From: Sclerodactyla briareus | Lineage: Eukaryota > Echinodermata > Holothuroidea > Dendrochirotida > Sclerodactylidae | Length of the DNA: 64,000 nt | Assembly (NCBI GenBank): GCA_026419785.1 | Contig: JAODTK010002910.1 | Coordinates: 62,001-126,000 of the forward strand | Direction of reading: 5' to 3' | Shown: in pieces, positions 1 to 13,800 of the stretch | How positions within the stretch are numbered: the stretch's first letter is position 1 | How the letters are laid out: each line of letters begins with the position of its first letter | Translations under genes and position numbers: made by a program | The notes under the pieces: model-generated | Seen by the model: the letters and a program-made list of their open reading frames with translations, nothing else | Databases searched by the model: none | Told to the model about the DNA's origin: nothing

Positions 1-164
1 TACAATTGTTGATTACATAAATGAAGTGGGATGGTAACAGGTTGTTATGACAACAGAAGGTAAACACAGCAGTATTCAGGATAATAATATTAATAATAGG
101 AATGGGTTGGCAGCCCAACGAAAAAGAGATGTTAGTGATCCAGCTTCATTGTAGTGAGGTGCCT

Positions 165-262
165 GGTAACAGCAGCCGTTGATGATTGATTCTCGGAATC
201 GATGAGATATCGCGTGGCAAGGCATTCCAATCAAAGATAGTCCTCGGGACGAAGGAGATACC
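165..262 (-). mobile_element. LINE reverse-transcriptase C-terminal fragment (CR1/L2-like)
   Basis: On the minus strand the sequence encodes SFVPRTIFDWNALPRDISS, which matches the C-terminal 'FFPRTIxDWNxLP' block common to CR1/L2-type non-LTR retrotransposons. It is a truncated relic with no upstream RT domains. Its upstream end coincides with the start of the inverted-repeat element at 263. Confidence 0.6.
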
Positions 263-1371
263 TAGGGCCCGGGAGAATCCGCGTTTTGAAATGGTGAATT
301 CTGCGTGGCAATTCGGCAAATTCCACATTTTTTTCCGCGCATCGCAAGATCGCCGCTTTCCGCACAATTCCGCGCCATGGTTACCTGTTCTGCGAAAGTC
401 AGGCTTACCGATCCGAGCAGCGAGCACTAACAACTAACCTTGAATTCCACTTACAAAGTCTTATCAAACTCCTTCCCCAAATTCCTAGAACTCTGAGTGG
501 TATCCAGAAATATACAGTGGTATCTAATAATTTGACTATATCTTCATCACAATAGCCACGTTGCACTGGCATGCACCGCACGTAACACCAACCAAATAGG
601 GTCTAACACAGGGCAGAAACGGCTGATCTCACCATATGGGCGCATCGACACGTACAGGATTGGCCAAGCCGATTCATCTAATTAACGGCACACCGTGTTC
701 TCCACTGCAAGATTCACTGTGCCATATGCACAATAGACACAGTAATGGGTGGTCACAAATGCCTCACTGAACTTGCCGTCAACTATGCACACGCTAATAC
801 TTTGGCTAAACATCGCTCTTCTCGCCGCTGTTGGTCAGAATAGGATCATAAATTAAGGGCATGGCACTTAACCCCATGGACTTAACATGTGTGCGGGTCC
901 GCTGGCGCGGACGCGAGTTAATTAATTCCCATCCGCGTGGCTCCAAACTCTCCACAATTGGACATGAGAGCGCGTACGCGCCCTCCTCATTGGTTCATTG
1001 ACAGTAGAAGTCACGCCCCACTGCACATGGGCACGGGTGCGCGGGTTCTGTTCGGTAGCAATTCTTGGAAAACTAACCCTGGGTGTTTCTTTAATTCTGT
1101 TGAAGATTGGGATCGGAGTTCGCACAATTAAATACTAAATATACTATCAGTATCAAAGGCTTTGGTGAGTGTATCCAAAACTTATATCAAATAAACGATC
1201 ACAGTTTCAACAAAGGGAATCGAGATTGAAAGGAACGGACACTGCACTTGATTTCCATGGTAGGCAAGCACAATTTCCGCATAATCCACAATTTTCTGAA
1301 ATTCCGCGCTGACGCCCGAATTCCACGCATAACATGTTATTTTCCGCGATCGCGGATTCTCCCGGGCCCTA
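263..1371. mobile_element. Inverted-repeat DNA element (~1.1 kb, non-autonomous)
   Basis: The ends are perfect 21-bp inverted repeats: 263-283 reads TAGGGCCCGGGAGAATCCGCG and 1351-1371 is its exact reverse complement. If the outer TA on each side is a target duplication, the terminal repeat is 19 bp. Behind both ends lie similar GCGTGG / AATTC / TTCCGCG subterminal motifs. No transposase reading frame is present between 284 and 1350. A non-autonomous cut-and-paste element is the simplest reading; the superfamily is not assigned. Confidence 0.55.
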
Positions 1372-1756
1372 CACTTGGGTAAAATGGTGGAACAATGATT
1401 AAGGTAAGGATAATAACATTAGCACCCACTGACTGATTGATCAAAAAGGGGAGTTACATGTGGGCAGTTTAACAACCTGCTAATGTCTAGTTCTTGTGAT
1501 GATTTCTGGAGTATTGACTCATTTCATTTTCATGGTCCATGCAGTAGCACAACATAAACGTTATACTGACTCTGATGAGAACTGAACATTAGGAACTAGA
1601 CAATTCATTCCAAGGAATAAAGTTCTAAGTTACACAGCATATTTCTTCACGTATGCCACAATAGGACTGATCCCCTGCGATTACATTTTTAGTCATACTA
1701 CCTTATACCATAATGTATGATCACTGATTGCAAATTAGCTTTGGCTTCTCACGTCA
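1372..1756. other. Non-coding, no recognisable feature
   Basis: This sits just upstream of the first UTP18 exon in the window and is presumably the 3' end of the preceding intron. I see no coding similarity or repeat structure. Confidence 0.5.
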
Positions 1757-1843
1757 ACAGAATGTGTCACACAGGTGGAATTTCACAAGAGTGCTCAGGT
1801 AGTTCTTGTTGCTGGATTCGACCAGACCCTCAACCTCTTCCAG
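1757..1843 (+). CDS. UTP18: UTP18 exon, start of the WD40 propeller
   Basis: The frame reads VTQVEFHKSAQVVLVAGF and continues to LFQ, matching the RISSVQFHPSAQ segment of animal UTP18 proteins. It is followed by a clean donor, CAG|gtgaga, at 1844. The 5' edge is approximate: a pyrimidine tract followed by AG at 1755-1756 is the best acceptor, with another AG at 1737-1738. The exon ends after the LFQ codons, where the human protein continues VDG, which is exactly what the next exon starts with. Confidence 0.88.
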
Positions 1844-4800
1844 GTGAGAAATCTTCTGTTTATATTCCTGATCAGCTGCTAGTGAGAATGGCTATATATT
1901 TGCTGTCAGTATGGCCTTAACAAGGATAAGCTGGGCAGAGCTAAAATACAATGCACCGTATCCTGTTGAACACTCAGTGGAGGAATGTACTCAACCTCAT
2001 CACCTACACAACAAAGATGTTGTTGGTTCGATCTAGTTACTGTTGTAACCTGGTCAGCTAATTCAATCTGAGATTAATTCATGATTCTAATTATTAATAT
2101 CATCAATAAAATTTATTTCACCTATTTTTAATCAATTCATTCAATTTCATTATTGATTGAAGAATTTACTGTTCCTTTCAATTTTATATTGTCTTTTTTT
2201 GCTTATAGTTTTGTAAGTCGAAGAATCTATGTAGTCACTCTGTATGTGTGCATGGTTGTCTGTGATGCCTGGCTGTGAACATGTTAACACAACCCCACTG
2301 TGAAGATGAAGCTCATACTTGGTATGAGTGTTCCCCATGCTAAGTACATGAACCCTATTGTTTTGTGGTCAGGTCAAATGTCATCTGAGATCACTAGAGG
2401 TCAAAGCCTAAAATTCTTGTAAAACATGAAAGTCTAGAATGCTTAGTCCTGATCAAGTTGAAATTTGGTGGTGTTTGGCTTTCTTATGTGGAGTACAAGG
2501 ACTATTGTTTATCTGCGGTTAAGCAGCTCTTCAAGTTATCATGTTCTCTCCATCCGTTCGTTCGTTGGTCCATCTTTTCGTCACGTTCATTCTCAACTTC
2601 TAAACCGTACATGCAATAGGTCAACGTGGCGGGAGGGTGCAGCTTGCCACTGGTCAGGGCGAATTCTATTTTTGTTTGCATACCTTTAGATTAGATGTTA
2701 ATGAAATCCCATTAATTACCCCAATTGTTTTCCCGTCATTCTTGTAGAGCTCTGTCAGATAATTTTGTTACACCTCCACAAAAGCTCTGTAGGAAGAGGG
2801 GGGATATCAGCCATCACCACATTATGTAGGATCTGCACTGTAGCCCTGAGTGAACCCAGGAGAAATCTGTCATCACTCTATCATTATGTTGGCTGCTGTA
2901 CAAGTCTGCACACTAGGCAATTGAGGCAGGCAGTTACTTACAAGTGTGTTCCCATTGTTCACTGCTTCAGGCCTAGAGGGTGTATTGGAATGAGTTGCGG
3001 TAAATTGCTATTGCGGTAAGTTGTGCTGGGTACATATATATGCAAATATCATACCAATGGTAGACATGTTAAAAGTCATTCCCTGTGAACATATCAACTA
3101 ATCAGAAATGGGAGGAATGTTCAAGATCCCAGGTTCATCATAGGTCACGGGAGGTCAAATTATGTGACATTTTGGTTTGAACTAAAACCTTGTACACATA
3201 GTTACTGACCAGTGGCTGAAATGCCCAGTCATTCCAAGATCAAATGAAATATAACTTCTAAAAATGTCTGGTTCTGTAATCAGTTGGGAACTGATTCAGT
3301 GAATTCACAGCCTATTCATAGCATATGGTGTTTGCCCACAGCTACCAAGACGTTTTTGATTGCGCTTGTGTATCATGTTAACCATGGTTAATTTCCTGGG
3401 AAAAAATGACATGATGAATGAAGCTCGTACTGAATATGTGGGTTCCCCATGATGAGTACATGAACTCGGTCAGGTCAGAGGTCGTCTGAGGTAAACAGAA
3501 GTCAACTTTTGTAGACCTTGTGATCCCGATGAGTCCAAAATTTTCAGGCTGATGTATGGTATGCAGCTTTGAGGGAGTGCAAAATACCCTTTGTTTTTGG
3601 TGTAGATTGGGGGCCATTTTTGATAACAGATTGGGAATTTGTTAAAAATAGACATTTTGGTCCCCCATTCTTTATCCAATTGCTGTGAAGGACAGTAGTC
3701 CTCCTTATTCCTATTGCTAGGCATATTTTTATTTAGGAAGTCACTGTTTGATTTTCTAGGAAGTTATTACAAATATTTACTGTCTTTCGGAGGGCTCTGA
3801 TGGTTCTCTCTGGGTTCAATTGTTGGCGCAGTGATAAGTTGAATTAATTCTCATACCTATACGCTGGTTTGGGAAAGTCATCCCAACTTTCTGACCGTTA
3901 TCTCAAAAAATATTGTAAGTCCTACAGTAGAGCTATGGCCTCGATAAATGAATCACGCATTGACACCTTGCACAATGTCAATGCTCAGTCATGGATAGTA
4001 AATACTTCATGTTGCTATGGGATGCTGTATGGTTTATTTATTAGGATGGTCAGATGATCATTTGGATTTCAGTCTGAGAAGCTTAGTCTGATCAAGTTGA
4101 ATTTGGTGGGTAGTTCTTTTATGGGAAGTGCAAGGACTATTGTTAGCTGCCGGTAAGCAGCTCCACAAGTCAACATGTCTCGCCATCCGTTCGTTCGTTG
4201 GTCCAATCTTTCGTCACATTCACTCATAACTTCTAAACCATACATGCAATTAGGTTGAAACTTGGCGGGAGGGTGCAGCTTGCCACTGGTCAGGGCGAAT
4301 TCTATTTTTGTTTGCATACCTTTAAGATTAGATGTTAATGAAATCCCATTAATTACCCCAATTTGTTTTCCACAGTCATTCTTGTAGAGCTCTGTCAGAT
4401 AATTTTGTTTACACCTCCACAAAAGCTCTGTAGGAAAAGGGGGGATATCAGCCATCACCTCATTATGTAGGATCTGCACTGTAGCCCTGAGTGAACCCAG
4501 GAGAAATCTGTCATCACTCTATCATTATGTTGGCTGCTGTACAAGTCTGCACACTAGGCAATTGAGGCAGGCAGTTACTTACAAGTGTGTTCCCATTGTT
4601 CACTGCGTCAGGCCTAGAGGGTGTATTGGAATGAGTTGCGGTAAATTGCTATTGCGGTAAGTTGTGCTGGGTACATATATATGCAAATATCATACCAATG
4701 GTAGACATGTTAAGAGTCATTCCCTGTGAACATATCAACTAATCAGAAAATGGGAGAAATGTCTAAGGTTCCAGGTTCATCATAGGTCACGGGAGGTCAA

Positions 4801-7800
4801 ATTATGTGACATTTTGGTTTGAACTAAATCTTGTACACATAGTTACTGACCAGTGGCTGAAATGCTCCAGGTCATTCCAAGATCAAATGAAATATAACTT
4901 CTAAAAATGTCTGGTTCTGTAATCAGTTGGGAACTGATTCAGTGAATTCACAGCCTATTCATAGCATACGGTGGTTTGCCCACAGCTACCAAGACGTTTT
5001 TGATTGCGCTTGTGTATCATGTTAACCATGGTTATTTCCTTGAAAAATGACATGATGAATGAAGCTCGTACTTATATGTGGGTTCCCCATGATGAGTACA
5101 TGAACTCGGGTCAGGTCAGAGGTCGTCTGAGGTAAACAGACGTCAACTTTTTGTAGACCTTGTGATCCCGATGAGTCCAAAATTTTCAGGCTGATATATG
5201 GTATGCAGCTTTAAGGGAGTGCAAAATACCCTTTGTTTTTGGTGTAGATTGGGGGCCATTTTTGATGACAGATTGGGAAATTTGTTAAAAATAGACATTT
5301 TGGTCCCCCATTCTTTATCCAATTGCTGTAAAGGACATTAGTCCTCCTTATTCCTATTGCTAGGCATATTTTTATTTAGGAAGTCACTGTTGATTTTCTA
5401 GGAAGTTATTACAAATATTTACTGTCTTTCGGAGGGCTCTGATGGTTCTCTTGGGGTTCAATTGTTGGCGCAGTGATAAGTTGAATTAATTCTCATACCT
5501 ATACGCTGGTTTGGGAAAGTCCCTCCCAACTTTCTGACCGTTATCTCAAAAAATATTGTAAGTCCTACAGTAGAGCTACGGCCTCGATAAATGAATCACG
5601 CATTGACCCTTGCACAATGTCAATGCTCAGTCATGGATAGTAAATACTTCATGTTGCTATGGATGCTGTATGGTTTATTTATTAGGATGTCAGATGATCA
5701 TTTGGGTTTCACCAATGCTGTCTTATGGTGGTATTGGCCAGCATGTTACCACACCTTCCTCCTCGCCCTTGAAAAAAACATGAAAGTGGCTCCAAAAATT
5801 GTCTGATCACTGTTTGTCGGGTAAGATGTAATGGCTGTGCCTGCCTTTCATCCTCTCTAAGAACTCGTTGATGCTGGGTGCCGATTTACATGGGCTGGCC
5901 TTCCTGGGACCTCTTAGAGGGCCTTTAATACAGTTGGTGATGCATCAGATCAGCACCCAAGAGATTGGGGTTTGAATCCCGGATGGTCATACCAAAGATT
6001 TTGGATATGCATTAGTATTAAAGATTGGAGCAGTATCTAGCTGGATATTGAATAAAAATGTGCATTTATCCTTTTTTCCTCTTCTAGGCGGTCTCTTCAG
6101 GTCTTCCTCTGGGCTGCCCCTCGAAACGACGCTAACCGTCCGCGGAAAAAAATTGATAGAGATCGGTCATTTGCCATTGCCGCAGCTACACTGTGGAGCC
6201 AACTCCCGATAGAAATTTGCCATGCTAGCTCAGTACAGTTTTTGTCCTGTTATTGTTTTGTGTATTTTGTGTTCCCCTGTGAAGCGCTTTAGAGCACTTC
6301 AGTGATTTTACGCTATAAAAATTATTTTATTATTATTATTATTAGGTTGATGGTGAGCACAACCCTAAGATACAGAGTATTTTCCTGGAGCGGTTCCCCA
6401 TCCATGCTGCTCACTTCTCGGCTGATGGTAACGAGGTCATCATGAGCTCTGACATCGCTGGTTCCACTGCTTTGACATGATGACAGGGAAGGTCAATAAG
6501 ATACCGTACATCAAAGGTGAGGGATGGATGGTCTTGTAACATTGAAAGCTCCATACATGTGAAATGTAGAAAAGCGGCTTGTGTTACTTAACCCCCAGAC
6601 ATGCTGTACTGAAGGTGCTATGCAGAGCCCCGACAGCTCACTCACTTTAGTGTTATAGTGTCATGTATTTGGGCGACATGATTCACATTTTTTCTGAAGA
6701 TTAGAATATGTTCCGTTTAACAGCCTCTTCCAGTCGAGCTTCACATTATAAGCTCTCCGTGATTCTATACTTCACGTCTAGATGGTGTTTATGCCAGATG
6801 CAATCGATTTGTATTTTTTAATTATGTTGTTTCTGTGCTTTCCTAATAGATCTTCTGACTTTCGCAAGTATTCTGGGACAGGGTAACTTTCACTGGAGAT
6901 GTTCCAGAATCTTGCACTATGCCATACTCTCATCACTATGAAACAACAAAAGTATGCGTCGGGGGATATGGTAGAAGAAATTCCACAGTTAGAGAGTAAA
7001 CAAACTGAATGTGTTTCACGATGTTACACACAATAGACGCTTCCCCACCTTGAGTTGCTCGTCTCCGTCTGGACAGAACACACAATACGCAGTTTTAATG
7101 TTCTCTCCAGTTATATCATAGTCTCCATGAGCTCTACATTGGATACCTTTCTCTGAAAAAAATTCAGAACTGGAAGGATTAATCAAATGGCACTATGCAT
7201 ACTAGTAGCAGTAATGTAACTCCACAATCCACTGAGAATCACCTGATGGGGCTGCAATTGTCAACATCGATTATAGCACATGATGTATCATGGGAGGGTA
7301 TCATGGGAGAGCAACTGTCACTACAGTTATGCACAACATCAGCGCATTATGATTCACCAATTAGTTCTTCACATTGATATTTCGCACAAGTGGTCATATA
7401 TTATGAACATCTGTTCTGGTAGCACTGTGCTGTAAAATAACAATAGAAACAACAATCTGAATTCTCCCAAAAATATCAAATGATGAGCAGACATGTACAT
7501 GGGTTAATGCCAATGCTTTTCACTAAAGTTTGAACTACATTTTTGCGAGGTGTCTTAGACGGTGATCAGTCTTAGGCTAAACTGGGTCCGTATAAAGTGA
7601 TAGCAAAATCAACTTAGGCTAGGTTCAGCCTTTTGACAGAAAATAAATGGTTCTTTTCAAGGCCTCCTGGGCCCTCTGTTTGTGATATTCTTCTTTGAAT
7701 AGTGCCTAGTGCCTAAGAGAACATGATTCATGGATCACAGAAATATCCCGATGCAAAATGTGCTTTTGGTGGGATGGAAGAACTTTTCGTTGATGAAGTC

Positions 7801-10800
7801 AAAACCGTCCCCAGTTCCATTTTACTGTCTAAGTATACCTTATATGGTATTGTTTCGTTATGGTTACTGCTTAAAAAACCTCTAATATTAAAGTATTAAG
7901 AGGGATGATTGTTGAATAGCCAACCGAGCATCAGTAATATGTGTTGTTGAACATAAAACATCACATACAGTGTAGGCCTCAAAATAATTTGAAATCTCTC
8001 TCCCAGCACCAACACTGTGTGGAAGCTTATGCAAACTGAGGGAATGATGGTTACGGAATACACAAAAGCTTTACCCATTTTTAAGGGGGTGGGGGTAGTA
8101 GTTTTGGTACTCTGCTACACTAGGCTTTTATTTGATGGGAAGTTTCAAAGCAATGATGTAGAAGACCATCACTGTTGCTACCCCTGAATCAACAGTGCAC
8201 ATAAACATGTTAACATGAAGGCACTATGCAATGTATTGCATGGAAATGCATGTGATGGCCTAAATGCATGTGAATTAATTGCAATGGACTAAAACAGAGG
8301 CAACATAGTTGGACCTGGACCCCTTAAGCATTCTTTTTGACTGAGTAAGTGCCATTCCTCTCCAATTTTGACCCTTTAGATTTTGAAGCCACCGCTACCC
8401 CTGCTGTGACTAATTTGCATATGTTATGCAATTCTAAGTTTTCCTGATTTACAACATGGAAAAAATTTAGTTTTGTGGCCGTATTAAGCAGGGCCACTGG
8501 GGATGATTGAGTGTGTCAAATTTCCAAATCTATGTAAATTCCAAAAATTCATCTGATTTGCCATGAAACTCTGAAAATCTTTGGCTCTCATCGCACAACC
8601 AGAAGCACACTTGTGGTTGTCGTTTTTTTACGACGTGTTTTAATATGTGTTCTGACACTGCTACTCACTTTAGTCCTTGTAATCCAACTAGCGCTTGCTA
8701 AGGACAGGCTTCAATGATAATTTATCTTCACATTCTGGCAGGGGTTTCCATAGAAGTCCTACCACTTTTTGCTGTGTTTCCTCCGATGGCAAGCTGCTCG
8801 CTTCCGAGGGAAACAAGGACAAATCCTATCTGGTGTCAGCAAAGTACAAATTGTGCCCATACTTGACAGTAGTCAAACTAGCTGCTAGTCTTATTTAATT
8901 TGATTTCAATGTTTCAGGAAGCCAACTAAAGCCGCTTGTTCCATGGCACGTGGGCGGAGCGGGCGTTTTGGAAGACCCGTTTTCCATGCACGCAGGCGGG
9001 CGGGGCGGGCGTTTTCTCGAGTCACGCACCTCTATTTGTGTGTATATGCGCTACTAAGAACTGTTTGAGCCTACCTATTATTAATATGTTTAGTATTATT
9101 TTGTTATTTAAAAACACAATTTTTATTATTATTATGTTGTCGTTGTCGTTGCTGTGTCGTTGTGTTGTTGTTGTCGTCGTTGTTGTCGTCGTTGTCGTTG
9201 TTGTCGTGACGTTGTTGATCAAAACCGGACGCACATCCTAGTGTTAAACCCTAAACAACGGTGTTCATTTTCTGAAACCCTTGTTCTGAATGTCAACGAT
9301 TACGGCCCACCAGTAAAACTTATTTTATTTAGATTTATTTAGCAAATACTTGACACATCAGTTTAAAAAAAAACCAAAACATGTAAATATGTGTTCAAAA
9401 AGTGTCTAGGTTTGAATATAGGACACAATCGTAAAAATCTCCTCCCCTAGGGTTGAAACAGTTATGAATGTTGTTGGAACATTAGTTTGACACCTAAATT
9501 GTCTATACTCTCCATTATCCTGCTCCAAGCCGGTAAGATTGCAGGAAACTCCCGGAATTGATCAAAATACCAACCACGCAGGGGGCGGAAAAATCGTCTA
9601 CCCATACCGATTCAGAAAAAGCCCGCCTGCCTGCCCGCCCGCCCGTCGCATGCAGGAAACGGCTCCATTGAAAATAACGATGAGCGATTCTAGACGTCCG
9701 CCCGCCCGCGTTGCATGGAACGCGGTTAAGCAACATTTAGGAACTCTGGCCATATTGCTCCTGGATGAGCACCCGCGATAACTCGCTTTATCTTCTAGTG
9801 CTCAGATAATAACGAGGCAGGGGTTGTAACCAATTCCAACGTGCTCCCGGGACCTCCATTTTACATACCCATCCAAAAAGACTGATAGGTGAATCCAGGA
9901 CCGACCCTTTCTCGGAACCTGGAGGAGCGAAGTTCAAGTTCACCGTGGCTGCTCAAAGCCAAAGACAAGATTATCGCAAAAGTACTGTAACCCCAGCAAA
10001 TTCCACGCATCACAGCGGCGGAACGATGAAGTGGAGACCAAGGCCTCGCCCATCACAACTGCAAGTGCAGCCACTTAGGGTAAAATGTCCAGTGACTGCT
10101 GAATTCGAAACCGGAATAGTTTGGTTGTAAAGTGTCACTGATACCACTCTACCATTCTTCCACAGCTGACAAGTAGGTGCAGTATCCATGTCTGCAATCT
10201 TGCTGGGCCTTGTGAGCCAAGCTTGAAGTAGGTTGTTCATTGATAAAAAATAATGGAAAAATCAGACGATCTAGGCTTATTGAGTAGTCCATTGGCTAGG
10301 GAAACCAGCCTTGTGAGACAGATTTGGCCTGCAGGCTGTAGGTCTCTCATGCCTGGTTCAAAGAATAGTGTCTTTCCAATGGGTTGATGATCACTTTGAA
10401 AGACTATATTGGCCCTAGGTTCTCAGTAGACAGACAGAATGTAGACATCGAAGGTACTACCTGCTTTTGAGTGTTATTGCACAACTCCAAGCAGAACAAT
10501 TCTATAAAAAAATAAGCATCGGCAAATTGAGTTAGTCTCTGTGATCTAAGGAACAGCTGTCTCAATGGTACAGTAGCTGTCTATCTTACAGAGTGAACAC
10601 ATCATTGTCTATTTCTGTTGCTCATTCGACCGTGCCTCATCACACCTCTACCTTCAAGTTTACAGGCGACCAGCAACACCTGTTAAAACCAATGTGATAG
10701 TGCCTATTTTCTTTCAGCTACCTGTCATTATAATTGTGCTCAAATCACAATTCTTGAATGCTTGTGTGGCTGTACATCAGCATTATACATTGTCTTAAAG

Positions 10801-13800
10801 TAGAGAGGTGGAAAAAAAGTTATTTGCATTTTTGGGAATCGCAGAATCAATCATAAAAAGAAGCTAATATATAGCTGAGGAAAACTTCATTCATGTGTCA
10901 ATCCAAACCCAAGTCTCATACGATTTTCTTTTACAGAGTTAGTGGCCTACGAAATGTGTGCATGTGCGTGTGTTGTGTGCAAAATCGAAAAGCATCCCAT
11001 CATGCAATAAAAAATTTTATGTCATACTTGCACAACCCTGCAAATATCACTTTTTGTCTCGCCTGAATGAAATTCAGGAAGCGACTTAGTGGTCACTATG
11101 GCGTGTGTGTTCGTGTGTGTATGTCACACTTCTTTGTTAGCAGGATTTCTTCACCAATACCGTTGAGGATGATTATGACAAAATTTTGTGTGTATCACCG
11201 GGGTTGGTGTACACGATCTGATTAGATTTTGGACAATAAAGTCATTAATCAAGTTGGGTAATTAGCTTATTTTATATAATTTATTGTTAAAGCTCGTAAG
11301 CAAGATTACACAAGAACCGTATGTGCTACAGTGATGTAGTTTGGCATGTAGGACCTGAATGACAGGTAGATGAACTGAATAAATTTTCAGCCTGAAATAT
11401 GCTAATTAGTGGTCTAATTTGCATAATTTTTGTGAATTTTCAAAGTTTTTGTCCGATTTTCCACGAAACTTGGTGGATGTCGTCTACCATGAGAATTTGA
11501 AAGTGAAGTCGGGGTCACTGGAGGTCATTTAATGTGTCTAATTTGCACAATTTATGCAATTTTTTGAGAAAGTTTGTTGGATTTCCACAAAACTTGGTAG
11601 ATGTGATCCACCTTTGATCCAGATCATTTTGAAGGTACAGCTGGGGGTCAGTAGAGGCCATTGTAAGTGCCTAATTTGCATAATATATTCCATTTCCAAC
11701 TTGGTTAGAATTTCGCCAAACTCAGTAGGTACGGTCCGTTAACATTTTCTGGATCTTTTTTTTTTCCATCCATATTTCATTTGATTTTTCAAATATACAG
11801 TATAACAATCGCATGAGTATGTCTTTGTTACATAATGTTTACTAATCATAAACTCACTAAATTCTTTGAATAAATAAAACAACAAAGTTTTCATATATTT
11901 CGAAACTTCATTTAACCTTATGACTCTGTACTCGTTACCTTCATTTTGTAAAATAAAATTTCTAACCTTTAATGTGAACCGAAACTTGCATGAAAATCCA
12001 TTCACACTAGGTAACTTGCTGTTCACTTTGCAAGGGAAAAGATATATTTAGCATTGGCTATCAAAACATTTATCGTTCAAACTCGTTTCACCATAGACTC
12101 CAAACATAATTCATGTTCCGTCAAAAGGAAGACCTTTTTAGCCACTTCTTATAATATTTTAAAAATTTTCAACAAAATGACATGACGCAAACAGGTGGTG
12201 GAGCGTTTTTTCGAAAATTCCTACATATTCCTTCCCCCTTCGAAATTGCTCTAGGGGTAGTGGCTTTTTTTCTTTGACTAATTTATTCTACAACACAAAT
12301 CTCGTACATTTTGCTGCCCTTCATAACCTATTCATACAGTATTAATTACCATTTAAGGGCCTCTATAGCTGCCAGGTTGGCTTTCCAATGTCTTGGAATA
12401 GCTGTAACGAGACTGAAATAGCTAAGCAAAGAAGACGGTCAACACAAAATTAGAATTCTATGAAGTCAGGGTATTTGATGCACCTCCCCTCGTTCATCAA
12501 AGAATTGTTAACATAGTACCCATTTGCTCGTATACGCTTGAATTGTAAATAGTCTTAGTCCATTTGATTGAAGAATTATTCAGCACTATCTGAAATTTCC
12601 AGAATTACCAGTAGGCTTTGTATGTATATACGACCATGCTTGAACCAACTTCTCTGATAAAACGATTTGGAATGAGTTAACGTCTGCCAGAATGAAAGTT
12701 ACCTCTGACTAAAACGAACCACCAAATTCTTTCAATAGTACTCAAAAATTTTCCTTCCACTGTCTAAAGCTCTTTCAGTAAGTTTATCCAGGTCGTTTTA
12801 GGCTTTTTGTGAAGGATTCTATATCGATCATACGAAGACCCCTCCGATCTGCTATTCAACCATCACTCCTGCTATCCTATCAGTTTATTTTCCATATAAA
12901 CCTCTGGACCAATGTATTAATCTGTCGAATAACTCAATTGGCGGCTCTGCAATACTGTAAGGAGGTAAACCACTGGGACCTGCAAAAGTTTTAATGATAA
13001 TTATCTTACCGATAGGAGTCAAATCCCTGGTGGACCACGAATGACTGAGGTTTTTATACGAGATATATTGCGGGAGGTAGTTTTAATCTAAAGAAATCCT
13101 CTTAGTGATGAGTGAATACTATGCCAAGACATTTCACTGGACCCTTTGAGTAACTCAAAAATTGAAATCGTTAGAAAACCTTTGCTTGTTCTGTACAGGA
13201 AACGATCGGAAAAATAAATGATTTTTCCCTATGACCTTCAACCTGAACTTTTGCAAAAATCTCTAATATCTTAATGAGTTCTTCCGAAGTTGCCCTTCTA
13301 CATTTTCTGGATCTGATGGTTTGATGTTCAGGAATTAGAATCCATATATAATAGATGCTGTTAGAATAAAGCACTGCGGACCGAGTAAACATAAGTCCTG
13401 TGACAATTCTACTTGCTGTTATAAGCTCATTGTAGTGGCCTAATTTGCATAATTTATGCAATTTCCAATTGGTAAGAATTTTGCCAAAACTCAGAGTAGG
13501 TATGGGTTACGTTAACATTTCTGAATCTTGATTGTGTTTGAGGTTCAGCATTTGATTGGAATTCCATTCAGATAATAGCTTCTGGTAGGATAAAGCACTG
13601 AGGAAAAAAGAGTTAAAACCATAGCCCAGGGGCAATTGTGCTGTTACTAATAGCAAACCCCCCTCTACCCAACCAATTTGATTAGGTTGATTAGACAACC
13701 AAAAATACTGTAACATTTCTTCTTCTCTCTTCTTGATGGGACTGAGCACAAAGTGGAGGGGGGGGGGGCTTTCTAAATATATATTTTGGGACCTCGACGC

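Noticed and set aside
4069-4479. 136-residue minus-strand open frame
   Set aside because: Lies in the 1.63-kb duplicated repeat; the first copy does not preserve the frame.
5930-5985. tRNA gene
   Set aside because: A B-box-like sequence is present, but no acceptor, D or anticodon stems can be paired; a SINE head fits better.
9022-9241. Poly-Val and poly-Thr proteins on opposite strands
   Set aside because: Both come from the GTT/GTC microsatellite.
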